Positions 20,633 to 34,357 of a stretch of 64,000 nucleotides of DNA are shown one piece after another; the stretch's first letter is position 1; each line of letters starts with the position of its first letter. Source of the DNA: Varanus komodoensis. Taxonomy: Eukaryota > Chordata > Lepidosauria > Squamata > Varanidae. Below the pieces are notes generated by a model, which worked only from the letters and a program-made list of their open reading frames with translations, was not told where the DNA came from and did not search any database. The stretch spans positions 20,852,688 through 20,916,687 of the forward strand of contig NW_025335505.1 of NCBI RefSeq assembly GCF_004798865.1, in the 5' to 3' direction. Made by a program: the position numbers and the translations under genes.

Positions 20633-21780
20633 CACATAGAATCATAGAACAGTAGAGTTGGAAGGAGCCAAGAAGACCATGGGGTCCAACCTGCTGCTGG
20701 TGCAGGACACCAAGTTGCACCATCCCACGCAGATGGCTGTCCAGTTTCTTTGTGAATGTCTCCAGTACGGGAGAGCCCATGACCTCTCTAGGCAACTGGT
20801 TCCACCCTGTATTGCTCTGACAGTTAAGAAATTTTTCCAGATATCTAGCCGGAATCTCGCTTCCCATAACTTGAGCCCATTATTCCATGTCCTGCACTCA
20901 GAGATGTTCGAGAAGAGATCCTGTCCTTCCTGTTTGCGACATACTTGCAGAGTGCTATCATATCTCCCCTCAGTCTTCTCTTCTGAAGGTTATGCATGCC
21001 CAGTTCTTTCCATTTTTCTTCACAGTGCTTTGTTTCCAGTCCCTGGATCACCCCCTTGCTCTCCTCTGCACCCTTTCCAGCTTATCTGCATCTTTCTTAC
21101 ACTGTGGTGCTCAGACCCAGACACAGTACTACCGATGAGGCCTAACCAGTGATAAGTAAAGGGAAACTAGTACTTCATGTGATTTGGAAGTGATACTTCT
21201 ATTAATGCACCCCAAAATAGCATTTGCACTTTTTTGCAACCGCATTGCATTGTTGGCTCATATTTAGCTTGTTGGTTAGAATGACTCCAAGGTCTTTCTC
21301 ATTTGCAGTACTGTTGAGCCAAGTATTCCCCATCTTGTATAGATGCATTTGGTTTCTTTCCATAGGTGGATGACTTGGCATTTGTCCCTATTAAATTTCA
21401 TTCTGTTGCTCTCAGCCCAGCATTCAAATTCATCTAGATTGCCTTGGATCTTTCTGTCTTCCATGGAGTTAACTTTTCCAGCCAGTTTTGTGTCATCTGC
21501 AAATACGATTATTGTTCCATGCACTTCCTCATTTAGGTCATCAAAAAGATGTTGAAGAGCATTGGGCCCATGGCTAGCAGCACCCCACTCGCTACCTTTC
21601 TCCAATTTGAGAAGGTGTTGTTGACGAGCACACTTAAGAGTCCAATTTTGTAGCCAATTTTGAATCCACCTAACAGAACACGTCTGGCCCACTTTTTGCT
21701 AGTTTGTTTATCAAGATGCCGTGGGGCACTATGTCACACCTTAACTAAAGTCAGGAGAGATTATGTCCACAGTATCGCCA
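20633..21780 (-). mobile_element. CR1 LINE, 3' part, minus strand
   Basis: Read on the minus strand, the copy enters CR1 reverse transcriptase with the catalytic block as FADDTKLAGKVNSMEDR and then AESNRMKFNRDKCQVIHL. It continues through the conserved C-terminal block KKRRLRGDMIALCKY-like and ends with the CR1 3' terminus, TTCTATGATTCTA as seen in reverse at 20636-20650. The frame is shifted several times. The endonuclease and N-terminal RT are absent (5' truncation). CR1 is an abundant sauropsid LINE. Confidence 0.88.
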
Positions 21781-22364
21781 CAGTCCAAATGTACGAACAA
21801 GTTATTAACTAAGTAATGTGTGCACAAGGCAATATACGTCCCCGTATGATCAGAATAGCTTTATTCAGAGAAAACTTGCACAAGGTGCTAGCATAACATT
21901 TTTTTGCCGCCCTCTCACTATCAATTAGTGATCATGATTCTCTTCAGCATTACCTCCTCCTTCCCACAGTTATCATGCAACCCCTCCCACTTTCTGAATG
22001 CTAAAAATGATGGAATGCCTTTCAAAATATTGGACTCCTGGCAGCATTCTAGTTCCAGGACACAACTAAAAACGCTTGACATCGCTTTGCCAGCAGTTGC
22101 TGTCACAGGTTTTCATGAGCAAAAAATGGCTTGAAAACATTTAAATTGCTACTTGGAATTTTAGCAACCCAGTAAAAGGAATATTTCCTCAACAAGCCTG
22201 AAGAACATACTTCAGCAAGAATGCCAAGAATTTTTAAGAAATACAGGTAAGCTTAGCTGTACAAATTTTCAGCCCTTTCCATTTGTTGTATCTGTGGCAA
22301 TGTGTAGTAAGTTGGTTTTTGCACAACTATAGGCCTCATCAAATAGATGATGGATCCCCAGTTT

Positions 22365-22600
22365 TCAAGCTCAGCATCGTACAAAATAAGTTTTTTTAGA
22401 ATCTGACCTATCCCTCATATTTATTAGGATTGGATCCAAATATTTAGTGTGCAATTCAGTGTAGAATGGGCAGTATAGGAGCATATGCAAGACTGACTCC
22501 AATCCCCACAATTCACAAGAGCAACATCTCTCATTATATGGTGTCCTTTGGAATCCTCCATATAGAACTGCCAAAGGCAAAACACAATTTATGAAAAAAT
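22365..22600 (-). mobile_element. Non-LTR retrotransposon C-terminal fragment
   Basis: A 69-residue minus-strand frame contains AVLYGGFQRTPYNERCC and then CELWGLESVLHMLLYCPFY. The spacing of Cys-x-Cys, the ESVLH block and the final CPFY recalls the zinc-knuckle-like C-terminus of several non-LTR retrotransposon ORF2 proteins. The clade is not assigned. Confidence 0.5.
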
Positions 22601-22794
22601 ATGGGGGAAGAAGAGATCTAACAAACTTCTATTTGCAGATCATATGCATAACAGAGGACTTCTGATGGCAGCCAACAGAATGTAAATGCATTGGGATTGC
22701 CCCAAAGCATTAATTACAAGGTCTGCATAATAAAGCAAAGATAGCCTCTCACAATTTAGTCTCATGCTTAAGCATTCTTAGACAATTACTAAAC

Positions 22795-22935
22795 CAGAAG
22801 TTCCCAACCTGGGTATCCAGATGCTGGCAAGCTACAACTCATGCCAACCCTGTATTTCAATGTGTTGACTGGATTTGATGGGAGCTGTAGACCAGCATCT
22901 AGTACCCAAGACTGAGAGCTAAGCAGCTGGCCAAA
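22795..22935. repeat. Imperfect foldback (MITE-like) repeat
   Basis: The left part reads CCAGATGCTGGCAAGCTACA and the right part reads GATGGGAGCTGTAGACCAGC, which is its imperfect reverse complement; a central unpaired segment separates them. Sequences of this style (ACTACAACTCCCATCA type) are common in reptile genomes. Possible relatives are near 53420 and 60495. Confidence 0.5.
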
Positions 22936-24837
22936 GCGGTGGGAAATCCTATTAGACCAGTCATGCCAAGCCATCAAATGAAGGCATTACCTTGCTTTTG
23001 ATGTTACACTACAACAGCGTTAACAAATGATTAATCCGTGCATTGACAACACTGCTGTAAAGAGTTTGTTTCTTTTGATTCAAGCAAAGTTTCCTTAAAA
23101 ATGATAGTCCAAACACACTGCACACAGGTTATTTAAAGGAAACTTAATTAACCATTTTCAAAATATTACTTCTATTGACTTCAGTTAAATAACTGGTTAA
23201 AAATCAAGGCAGTTCACAGGGTTAAAAAACAGAATTAGCTCGGTACATAATTAAGAGAACAAAAGATAATCTGAGCATTCAAAGGGAGCCTTATGGTGCA
23301 TAGAGTGGGATAGATAGATAGATAAATAAGGTTTGTCACTTTTGCAGCTGAAGGCTTACTTTTTCTGCAAATAACCAGTATTATCATTTTTCCATTTGAA
23401 AAATAAAAAGCTACCTGTTAGGCCTAAGAAAATCTTTTTATAATAAAGTACCCAGATAAAAGCTTTCCGTCAATTTTTCTTGTGGAGAGCAATCAGTAGC
23501 ATTAAGTAGTTTGCTGGATTGCTGACAAATACACTCAGGAAGAAGCCCCAAAAGCAGAGGGAAATAGCTTAGTTTCTGGCTGGAATGTAATGCCAAAGGA
23601 CAGCTTCGGTATCATCTATCCAGTTTACAGCACTTCTATGCAGATAAACCCTAGGTAATATTGTCACTCTATTATTCTAACTAGAGTGTAATAGTGGTAG
23701 CAGTTTCTAAGTCTATCAGATATTCAGACGAGGTAGAGCACAGACTTCTCTGAGCTTACTGTATCACTTTGCAAAAGGATTTAACACCCAAAACTCAGGT
23801 TTAATGAGTTTGAAAAGGGAAGCAAACAGATGGTATTAAGTTCATTTACTTTGGCAAACATGCCTATCATCAATGTGACACAGATATAACGAGCCCCCAC
23901 ACTATTCATAATAAAGAATATATAAATCTACCTCTATTTGTGTAAAATAAATGCTTCAAGCATTCAGTGTGGTTAAAAACTGACAAAATAAGAAGTGGGA
24001 TATAGACACAGGACAGGGAAAGAAAGAAATACAGTGAAGTATGATTAGCAGTCCACTAGCTTAATTGTCCTTCCTTATCATTTCTCAAACGCCATCATTC
24101 TTGTCATTTCTCAAACACACATCCTTGATCCGTTCTCAAGCTGCCACTAACTTGCTTGTGTTAGTGGCTAGTAATATGCAGGATGCAGAAGAATGGTTAA
24201 CATTGATCTGAATGACATGGCAGCAAAATAGACGTTCTCCAGTTTTCGAGCCACTACTGCATTCCTTCGTCTTTACCCATCATTCATAAAACATCATCAC
24301 TCTTGGCTAGCCATGATGCAGTTCAGATTTGCTCTGCGTCAGGGCTGACCTCCAGAATCCATTCTGAACAATAGCATATTACAAAACAATGGGTATGAGT
24401 TGAGCAGTATTGTTTCCCCAATAACAAAGAGGATGAAGTATATACTGAAAACAAACACACCCACCAGCACTTGTGAGAAGCTGAGGGATATGTTTAGGTA
24501 TTAAGAAAAGGGGCAGTTTGAATTACTGGTCCACTCGTTCAGCTGCTGCAACCTGCATGGGCTTTCCCATAATTTGGTGTGCCTATCATAAAACTCTTTA
24601 AAAGTACCCAGAAACAGAGATCCCCCCTCCTAAAGCCCTCTAAAGTACTCATGCAAGCTTTAGCGTATTGAAGGGACTGGGGATGGGTCCCAAGAATCAG
24701 CTAGTGGACATCATACCCATTTTAAAGGAAGCAGTACCTACACTACACCATGTTTTTCACACCTTTGTTATCAGGTACCTACTACTGCAACTGAACATCT
24801 AGAGAAAGTGATCTGGAATTAGGAAAACGCAGTGAAG

Positions 24838-24880
24838 CAGCCAAATTTGCTAATGACACCAAACTATTTAGAGTGGTTTA
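24838..24880 (+). mobile_element. Short CR1 reverse-transcriptase fragment
   Basis: The translated text AAKFANDTKLFRVV corresponds to the CR1 FADDTKL catalytic block with one catalytic Asp replaced by Asn. Only about 45 bp are recognisable. Confidence 0.4.
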
Positions 24881-25429
24881 TATTCATTGGAACATGACAT
24901 GAAGACCAAGAAACCAGTTTTAGACCACTTTTCTGTATCATAGAGAAAAAACAGAATCATTTCTTGTGTTCTTTCCTAGTTTACAACACAATCGCAAACT
25001 CAATGCAAAGGAGCCAATTCTCTTTCACAAGAAGAGTCCATTTCAGTGCCATACAGACATTCAGCTTCTATGTGCACACAGCAGTTTATCCAACAATAAA
25101 TGAGCAAGTCAGTAGCATATTTACATATTTCCTTACAATACCCTTCAAGTACCCAAGATGAATGATCCTTCTAACAATGAACGTATTTACAGATTACACT
25201 GCAATTTGACACCATGCACCACAAAGACAGGAAGCAAGAATGTAAACATGGAGTTAAGGAATTTCAACTCAGGTTACATTCTGTAGGTTAGTATATTTTT
25301 TGTGCAAGCAAACTGTAAACATTTCCAAAAGCTAATGATGAAAATGAAAGAAAAAAATGATGTTTAGCAAACAAAAGTATTTTGAAAAAAGATGCAACAG
25401 GAAGTGATACTTTGAAAAATTGAAGAATA

Positions 25430-25860
25430 TTTATATATCCTGCAAGGTCAGAATGAGGGACAGGTTAATTCAACACATTCTTTGTTGCGACCATGAAATA
25501 GAAGTTCCTTTAGCACTCTACAAATGCTTGAAAGGTTCTCACAAAGAGGAAGGATCTTCTCAATTATCCCAGAGAGCAGGACACAGAATAAGTTAAGGAC
25601 ACAGAATAAGGACACAGAACTGGGCTCAAGTTACAGGAAGCCAGATTCCACCTAGATATCAGGAAAAATGTCCTCACAATGGAACCAATTACACAGGGAG
25701 GTTATGGGTTCTCCCACACTAGATGCATTCAAGATGCAATTGGACAGTCATCTGAGAGGGATAGTGCAACTTCATGCCCTGCATTAGCAGGGGGTTCGAC
25801 TCAGTGGCCTGCTTCATCCCTTCCAACTCTACCATTCTCTGATTCAATGATTCTAGTGAC
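25430..25860 (+). mobile_element. CR1 LINE 3' end
   Basis: 3' UTR-proximal CR1 sequence ending in the diagnostic CCTTCCAACTCTACCATTCT then GATTCAATGATTCTA. The block GGGTTCGACTCAGTGGCCTG is also typical. It is 5' truncated and diverged; a short internal duplication of an ACACAGAATAAG unit occurs near 25580-25620. Confidence 0.8.
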
Positions 25861-26187
25861 AATGACTACAAAACAAGGATAGGTAAGAGCAGAAGGGCAG
25901 GATATTTGCCACACTGATGCAACCTGACTATAGGAACACCCATACTTGAACTTCAGACCAAAGGGGGGGTGGGGGGTGGGAGGGCTTTAGAATGCAATAA
26001 AAACAGGAACAGTGGATGATTAAGAGTCTAAGTAAGTGGCTTCCCCCTTAACAGGCAGATAGATATTCTTATGCTTAAACCTGTGTCTATCCAATGTCCT
26101 GCAACATAGGACAGTGCAAGTGGAAGACAGAGTTGAAAATACCCCTCCATTTTTTCCTTTACAGCTAAACAAACTTCTTGGCTCTTT

Positions 26188-26250
26188 TTAAAATTTGTTT
26201 ATTCAATTTATATGACATAGGCTACCTGGGCAGCTTACATCATCTAGCTG
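26188..26250 (-). mobile_element. L2/SINE-type 3' tail fragment
   Basis: Reverse of the common tail (…GTAAGCTGCCCAGGTAGCCTAT… then AATAAACAAAT). Only the last 60 bp or so survive. Confidence 0.4.
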
Positions 26251-26864
26251 GCTTATCCCTTGGCATCTGGGATGGTGGTGAAGAGACTTTAGGATCCTGC
26301 ACATCCCGGCCTCTCCACTCCTTCCCTGCCCCACCCACCAGCATGCCAGCGAGTCTCCCTCTCTAATCTTTTACAAGGTTGTAAAAGCAACCTCTAAAGA
26401 TAAGTTTTCCATGGTGGCTGTGAGAGAAAGGAGGGAAGATACATGACTGATTTCCATATCCACAGTCATAACTCTGTCCATGGCCCAAAAAGAGGAACTA
26501 TGCACCATCCTTTCAATTCCCAGACACTGTCTAAGAGCTTACAGGATTGCTCTGCCTGAGTGCAAATCCTATGGTCTCAAATATAGCCAGAGAATTAACA
26601 GAGAAAAATAGCTGAGGTTGAAAGAACATGGAAGTCTGAGGAGCAAAACTGAATGCATCTTTTTTCCTTGGTCATCTTTAAAAGTATACTGAAAAGTGAA
26701 AATTTGCTATTAAGAAAAATATAGCACAGGTAGCCTTTCTGTTGAAATGACAAACATGCATTCATGTCTAACATGGCAAAAACAATAAAAAATAAAAAGC
26801 AGTGAAAAAATAGATGGCGTCCCAAATGGAAATTTCATGCAGCATGGGTTTGTAAAGTACATAC

Positions 26865-26918
26865 CCAGAAAGGATCTCTTGGGAGGAGTTTTGATTTCTT
26901 CATCCTTACTATCTGCAG
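26865..26918 (-). CDS. SLC66A2: SLC66A2 coding exon 3 (54-nt cassette), minus strand
   Basis: This short exon encodes residues 113-130, ADSKDEEIKTPPKRSFL with its flanking split codons. That corresponds to the cytosolic linker between the two three-helix halves of the PQ-loop protein. The first two bases complete an Ala codon (G|CT) and the last base opens an Asp codon (G|AT), so both boundaries are phase 1. With a length of 54 nt the exon could be skipped without a frameshift, joining S112 directly to DFDL. The acceptor is TTTGAATATAG and the donor is CTGG|GTATGT. The charged, proline-containing sequence with no membrane segment fits a loop. The match to the human protein (AADSKDEEVK...PRRSFLD) is unambiguous. 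Confidence 0.93.
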
Positions 26919-27194
26919 CTATATTCAAACAATGAAGAGAAAGCAAAGACAAAACAGACGAGTTTGACTCCATGTGATATCAGCCCTCTTAAGTTTGTAT
27001 TAAATTAGCTCGGTGTTAGTATATCTTGCAAGGAGTCATCATGCCAGAAATAGTTTTTAGTTCCTGCGCTGTCTGCATGATATTCTCCTGGATTCTGAAG
27101 ACAGGTATAAGAGTAATGGAATCACAATGTATTGTGCAAAAACACTGGAAAAACCAGAAACTTTTACATACACAGGTCTGTAGCTTGAGCTACA

Positions 27195-27232
27195 TATACA
27201 TATACAGATATATTTAATATATATATATCAAC
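27195..27232. repeat. TA-rich simple repeat
   Basis: Degenerate (TA)n tract (ATATACATATACAGATATAT, then TATATATATA) in SLC66A2 intron 3. Confidence 0.6.
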
Positions 27233-27559
27233 CAAACACATATGAGGGGAAAAAAGTGTTTCCAAGGCAGAACTAAATTAAAACAGCATAAGAGAGCTCA
27301 CTTTGATATGCCACAAACACTGTTCTATGATCAAACCAAGAGATGTCCAAGAAATGACTATATACAATGCACCTATGTTCAACTTCTATGATTGAGATAT
27401 ATATGGAACAAAATATTGCATTATTATTTCAGTTCATCTGAGAAATATAGGCTACCTTCCTCAAGAATGCTACAAAACCAACCTTTTTTGAACTTATAGC
27501 CATGACTGCGTATATACCTTTGGCTAAAAACAACAGATAAATCTGTCTAAAAATAGTAT

Positions 27560-27632
27560 TTTGTGAACTGCTCAGAAACTTTAGCTATTGGGCAGCATAG
27601 AAATGAACTAAGTGAGTTAATAAATAAAGGTC
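27560..27632 (+). mobile_element. L2-type LINE 3' tail
   Basis: GTGAACTGCTCAGAAACTTT, then AGCTATTGGGCAGCATAGAA and a TAATAAATAAA tail. It is the same tail type as at 33040-33105 and, reversed, at 57000-57060. Confidence 0.6.
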
Positions 27633-27924
27633 TGTATTTTGAATAAATTTTATATATTAAGGAATTTAGATATTTTGCAGAATTTCCAGAATTTATTTTG
27701 ATTCTACTAGTCTTGGAAAGAGCAACCATGAATTAAGCTCTGATCAGCCCTGTAGCAAGATTCACCTCAGCATTGTCTGTAGGTTTTCAAGCCTACATTA
27801 GCACCCTTATAGCTGAGGTAAAGTACCAAATTCTGTAACCAGGGCAACTCTTCTGAACTGAACTTGCAGAATCCCCATTGTAACATAGTCAGTAATTGCT
27901 AACTGGTTACTGTAGAACCTGGAT

Positions 27925-28020
27925 CACAGTGCAATCCTTTATGTGTCATCTTGGAAGTCCCACTGAGTTCAGTAGGTCTTATTTGCAGAAAAGTGTGCAT
28001 AGAATTGCATCTTCACACAT
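27925..28020. repeat. Dispersed foldback repeat copy
   Basis: CACAGTGCAATCCTTTATG, then GTCCCACTGAGTTCAGTAGG and GTGTGCATAGAATTGCATC. It has the same order and inverted symmetry as the copy at 15446. Confidence 0.5.
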
Positions 28021-30816
<2,796 letters not shown>

Positions 30817-31009
30817 TCAGATAGACAACATACAAGAACTTCTACCTGTCGAAACAGCCTTAAAACCACAAAGATGTACAGCAAATAATTCTGTGATGGC
30901 TGTGTTAAAGCACTTCATATTTAGTAACAGGCTCAAGTACATCTACTTGGTTGGTGGCCATCGCATGGCAGACTGCTCTCCAACTGGTCAAGCAGTAAAA
31001 CATCAGTCA

Positions 31010-31350
31010 CTATTTCACAGAATATTCCTTAACGCAAGGCTTCCAAGAGTTAAAAAATGCAGGAAGGGAAAGGCTGTTGATGGTCATCAAGTCCCACTCC
31101 CTGCCCAGTACATGGATTCCAGAGCTAAAACATCCCTAGTAGATAGCTATCCAGACTCTGCTTCAATATCTCCAGTGCGGGGAAGCCTGCTTGCCCAGAC
31201 CACTTAAGTAATTGGTTCCACTTTTGAACTATTCTTTCTATTTAAAAAAAATCTCCTAATGTTTGACCAAATTCTACCCTGGAGCTAACTTAAGTCCCTT
31301 AGGTCTAGAGTGGCTCATTAGGTCTAGCCTTAGCCTCTGGGGGAGCAGGA
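31010..31350 (-). mobile_element. Old CR1/L3-like LINE 3' fragment
   Basis: On the plus strand it reads as the reverse complement of a CR1-type 3' region (GATGGTCATCAAGTCCCACT, AGCTATCCAGACTCTGCTTC, ATTGGTTCCACTTTTGAAC). The order matches the 20633-21000 copy but divergence is high. Confidence 0.55.
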
Positions 31351-32504
31351 AACAATCTTTTTTCTTTCTTCAAAACTATGTATGGGCACTGCTTAACAAA
31401 TTAAAAGTGCACGAATTTCTAGGGGCATGCAGAAAGTTCCCCAGTAGAAATGGAAGGTGCTTCAGATAGCTTAATCTGATCTGTCTCTTTCGGACTATTG
31501 GATGGAATAAAATCTTTCCCCCTTCAGACCACGGGAGGCTGGGTGTTGTGCTGCAACATGCCAAAAAGGTGAAGGTCAAAATGTCCTTTATAAAATCCCT
31601 TTGCAAAAAAATGGATTAACGTGTTTATGGACTCTTAAGCACATTGATTTTGTTAGACAAGGTTCCGCAGACTTAGCTGGATGGATTTGTTTGATGTTAA
31701 CTAAAATATACAGTGGAAAAATGGTATTACTATCACAGGACAGACTGCAGTGCATACATTGCCAAATAGGATGTTGTGGGAATTTACAGGAATTGGATGA
31801 AGTTACGTGGACAGGGAAGGCCATCTTCTGCGCTTTCTGGCCTTGCATAATGCAGGTTATATTACAAAAGAGCAATCGTTGAAGAACCCAGGGTTTACTT
31901 TAGGTAAAAATTGTATATGCCAATAAATCTAAACTCATGCATAGTGATGAATTAAGTTAATCCCACAGAAACCACTAGAGGGAGATCTTTCCCCTTATAT
32001 TTTAACAATTCATGCATACGCTTGCACAAACACACAAACCACCTTCCAAAATTCATCCTGAACACCTCACATTAACATATATCCACATTTCCAGTAAAGT
32101 TATTTTTAAATTAGGTGAAAATATACAACATTTATACAAAAATCTACTTATAACTGGCCTTTACCTTGTATCTCTTTTCCCAAATAGCTAATTACTAATC
32201 CTTGTTCATCTTGAGTACATTGATAGTTTAAGTACATTTAAAAATGTAAATTGTCAATGGCAATCGTGTACAGCCTATAAAAGGTACCCTAAATCAAGCA
32301 TACCTAAAAGCCAAGCCCTCAGAAATTCCTTCCTCCAAAATTAGGGAGTTAGAATAGTAAGGCTAGCTGTGATGACGTAAGGACAAGTCACATTTAGCCC
32401 TCTGAAAATCAGATATATGCCTATGGTCAACCTAATAGAAATCACTTTAAAAAATGATTACAGAGACACATATGGCTACACATACAACCAGTGTCATGTT
32501 ACAA

Positions 32505-33105
32505 CATGCATGAAAGGGCCTGTTCCCTCTACATCAAAGTCTGAACCGATAACACTATTTCTGCCCTGCTTCCATTGGCTGCCTACATTCTTCTGAGACC
32601 AAATCAAGGTGCTGGTTTTGACCTATGAAGCCTTACCCAGCTTGGGACCACAGAAGCTGATGGAACTCCTCTCCCAACCACAGTCTACCCAGACATTACA
32701 ACCAAGACCTGGGGATTACTTCCAACTGCTACCTCCAAGGGAGGCTCAGTGGATGGCAACAAGAAAAGGGCCTTTCCAGTGGTAGCCCCGCTACCCCAGC
32801 TATGGAACAAGCGCCCCACTAAGGCCTGCCTACCTGCAGAGTGCCAGGGTGTCCTCTACCACAGGACATTTAATTAGTTTATTATTATATTGGGGGCCTC
32901 CTAGCTGCTTAAACAAGTCTGATGATTTAATTTGCATAAGCTAGTATAGCTTTTTATTTTTGCTTTAAACTTGGTTTAAAATTTTTGTACGGTAATCTTT
33001 TGTGGTGTTATTATTGTTTGTATTTTACATTGCATTTTATGCATTTTTGTAAACTGCTCAAAAGAGCTCAGCTATTGGGTAGTATGGAAATTAAATAAAT
33101 AAATT
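32505..33105 (+). mobile_element. L2-type LINE 3' end (older subfamily)
   Basis: It follows the C-terminal L2 ORF2 and 3' UTR layout: TTTTGACCTATGAAGCCTTA, then AAAAGGGCCTTTCCAGTGGT, AGCCCCGCTACCCCAGCTAT, a short 3' UTR and the tail AAATTAAATAAATAAAT. The frame is broken. It is a different, older subfamily from the copies at 40.7 and 45.1 kb. Confidence 0.7.
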
Positions 33106-33628
33106 TCCTGACCGTGGATTTTGGATTTTTTCCTTACAGACCACAATGACTTAGTTTGCTTTAAGCATTAAAACAAATAAAGAAAAACCTTCTGCTCACA
33201 AATGTTCAGGTTCCTCAAGAGGAACTACCAACAATAAAACACTGACCCACAGTAAAGCTTCTCTGAGCAAGATGAACAGTCAGTTTTCCAGGGAAGACAA
33301 GATGATCACAGAAGATCCATGGGTTGTATGATCATTTGAGTCTACTATAAGCTAAAAATTCCAAATTTCATTCCTACCATGTGTCCATAAAATTAAAATT
33401 CTGAGTACACCTTAGAAAGTTCAGGTCTGATCAGATTAATCAAGCAATGTTGATTTGCCAATTACCCTCTATAGACTTATCTTGCTCTATAAAGATATTT
33501 TTAAAAGTCGTAACCCTGAACAAGGAAATGTTGTAAGTGGTAGGGGAGCAAAGGCTTAGGTCAGTCAATGTTTCAGTCAACACTGAAACACAACCCACCT
33601 GCCTTAAAACTAGTTACTAAGACCTACA

Positions 33629-33813
33629 GGGGGGGGGAGAGGGGGAGGGGGAGGGGGAGGGGGGGGGGGGAGGGGGGGGGGGGAGAGAGAGTGAGACAGA
33701 GAGAGAGAGAGAGNNNNNNNNNNNNNNNNNNNNNNNNNNNNNNNNNNNNNNNNNNNNNNNNNNNNNNNNNNNNNNNNNNNNNNNNNNNNNNNNNNNNNNN
33801 NNNNNNNNNNNNN

Positions 33814-33857
<44 letters not shown>

Positions 33858-33863
33858 GTCCCA
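33629..33863. repeat. G-rich and (GA)n microsatellite around a gap
   Basis: GGGGA-rich units (33629-33683) grade into (GA)n that continues on the far side of an N run, up to 33863. All open frames across it are artefacts of the dinucleotide repeat. Confidence 0.95.
33714..33813. other. Assembly gap (100 N)
   Basis: Exactly 100 N inside the GA microsatellite. The round number suggests a placeholder of unknown true size. Confidence 0.97.
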
Positions 33864-34297
33864 CCCATTTGGCTTCAGCCCTGCTCAGCACTGATATGCA
33901 TCCTCCTACACATGATTCCCAAGGGCATGTAGCCTGTGGCATATAAAAGGTCCTTGCCCCTAGGCTAGGAAGCATAAAAGAAGGTTTCGTTTTGTTTTCT
34001 TTTCTTTTCCATAACACTGAACTGCATTAACAATGGCTTGCATCTAAAAAAAAATCTGCTTGGTTGAGTGGAATCACTTCTGCTCATGCACTGGGGGAGG
34101 ACAGGGAGGGAGAGACTGCCGCTCCCCATGCTTCCTGTGTAACAGCCACAGGCACAAATAAAGCAGGCAAGCAGCATCCTTCAGTCTCTGGGGACACTCG
34201 AACATGGATTCTGAGATTCTCCAGAACAGTGTATGAATGTCTGGTATGTGTGTTGGGGGAGGGGGGGTGGCTGCCGTAGCCAAGGAGCAGGGGAAAC

Positions 34298-34357
34298 CAC
34301 ATGTGTGAAGTGATTGCGTGCACACACAGGCGTGCACGCAATCACTTCACACATGTG
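34298..34357. repeat. Perfect 26-bp inverted repeat, 8-nt loop
   Basis: The left arm is 34298-34323, the loop ACACAGGC is 34324-34331, and the right arm is 34332-34357. The arms are exact reverse complements over 26 bp, ending in CACATGTG at the base of the stem. Pairing stops at both ends. A transcript in either direction would form a perfect hairpin of about 60 nt. I see no coding or transposon context. Confidence 0.9.

Larger units (their letters stand above)
21790..24830. other. SLC66A2 intron 4, mostly unassigned
   Basis: AT-rich intronic sequence. Apart from the LINE fragment at 22365-22600 and the foldback at 22795-22935, I recognise nothing. A short GATA-type simple repeat lies near 23311-23327. 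Confidence 0.45.

Noticed and set aside
33568-34017. Open frames crossing the N run
   Set aside because: They are translations of (GA)n and N bases.
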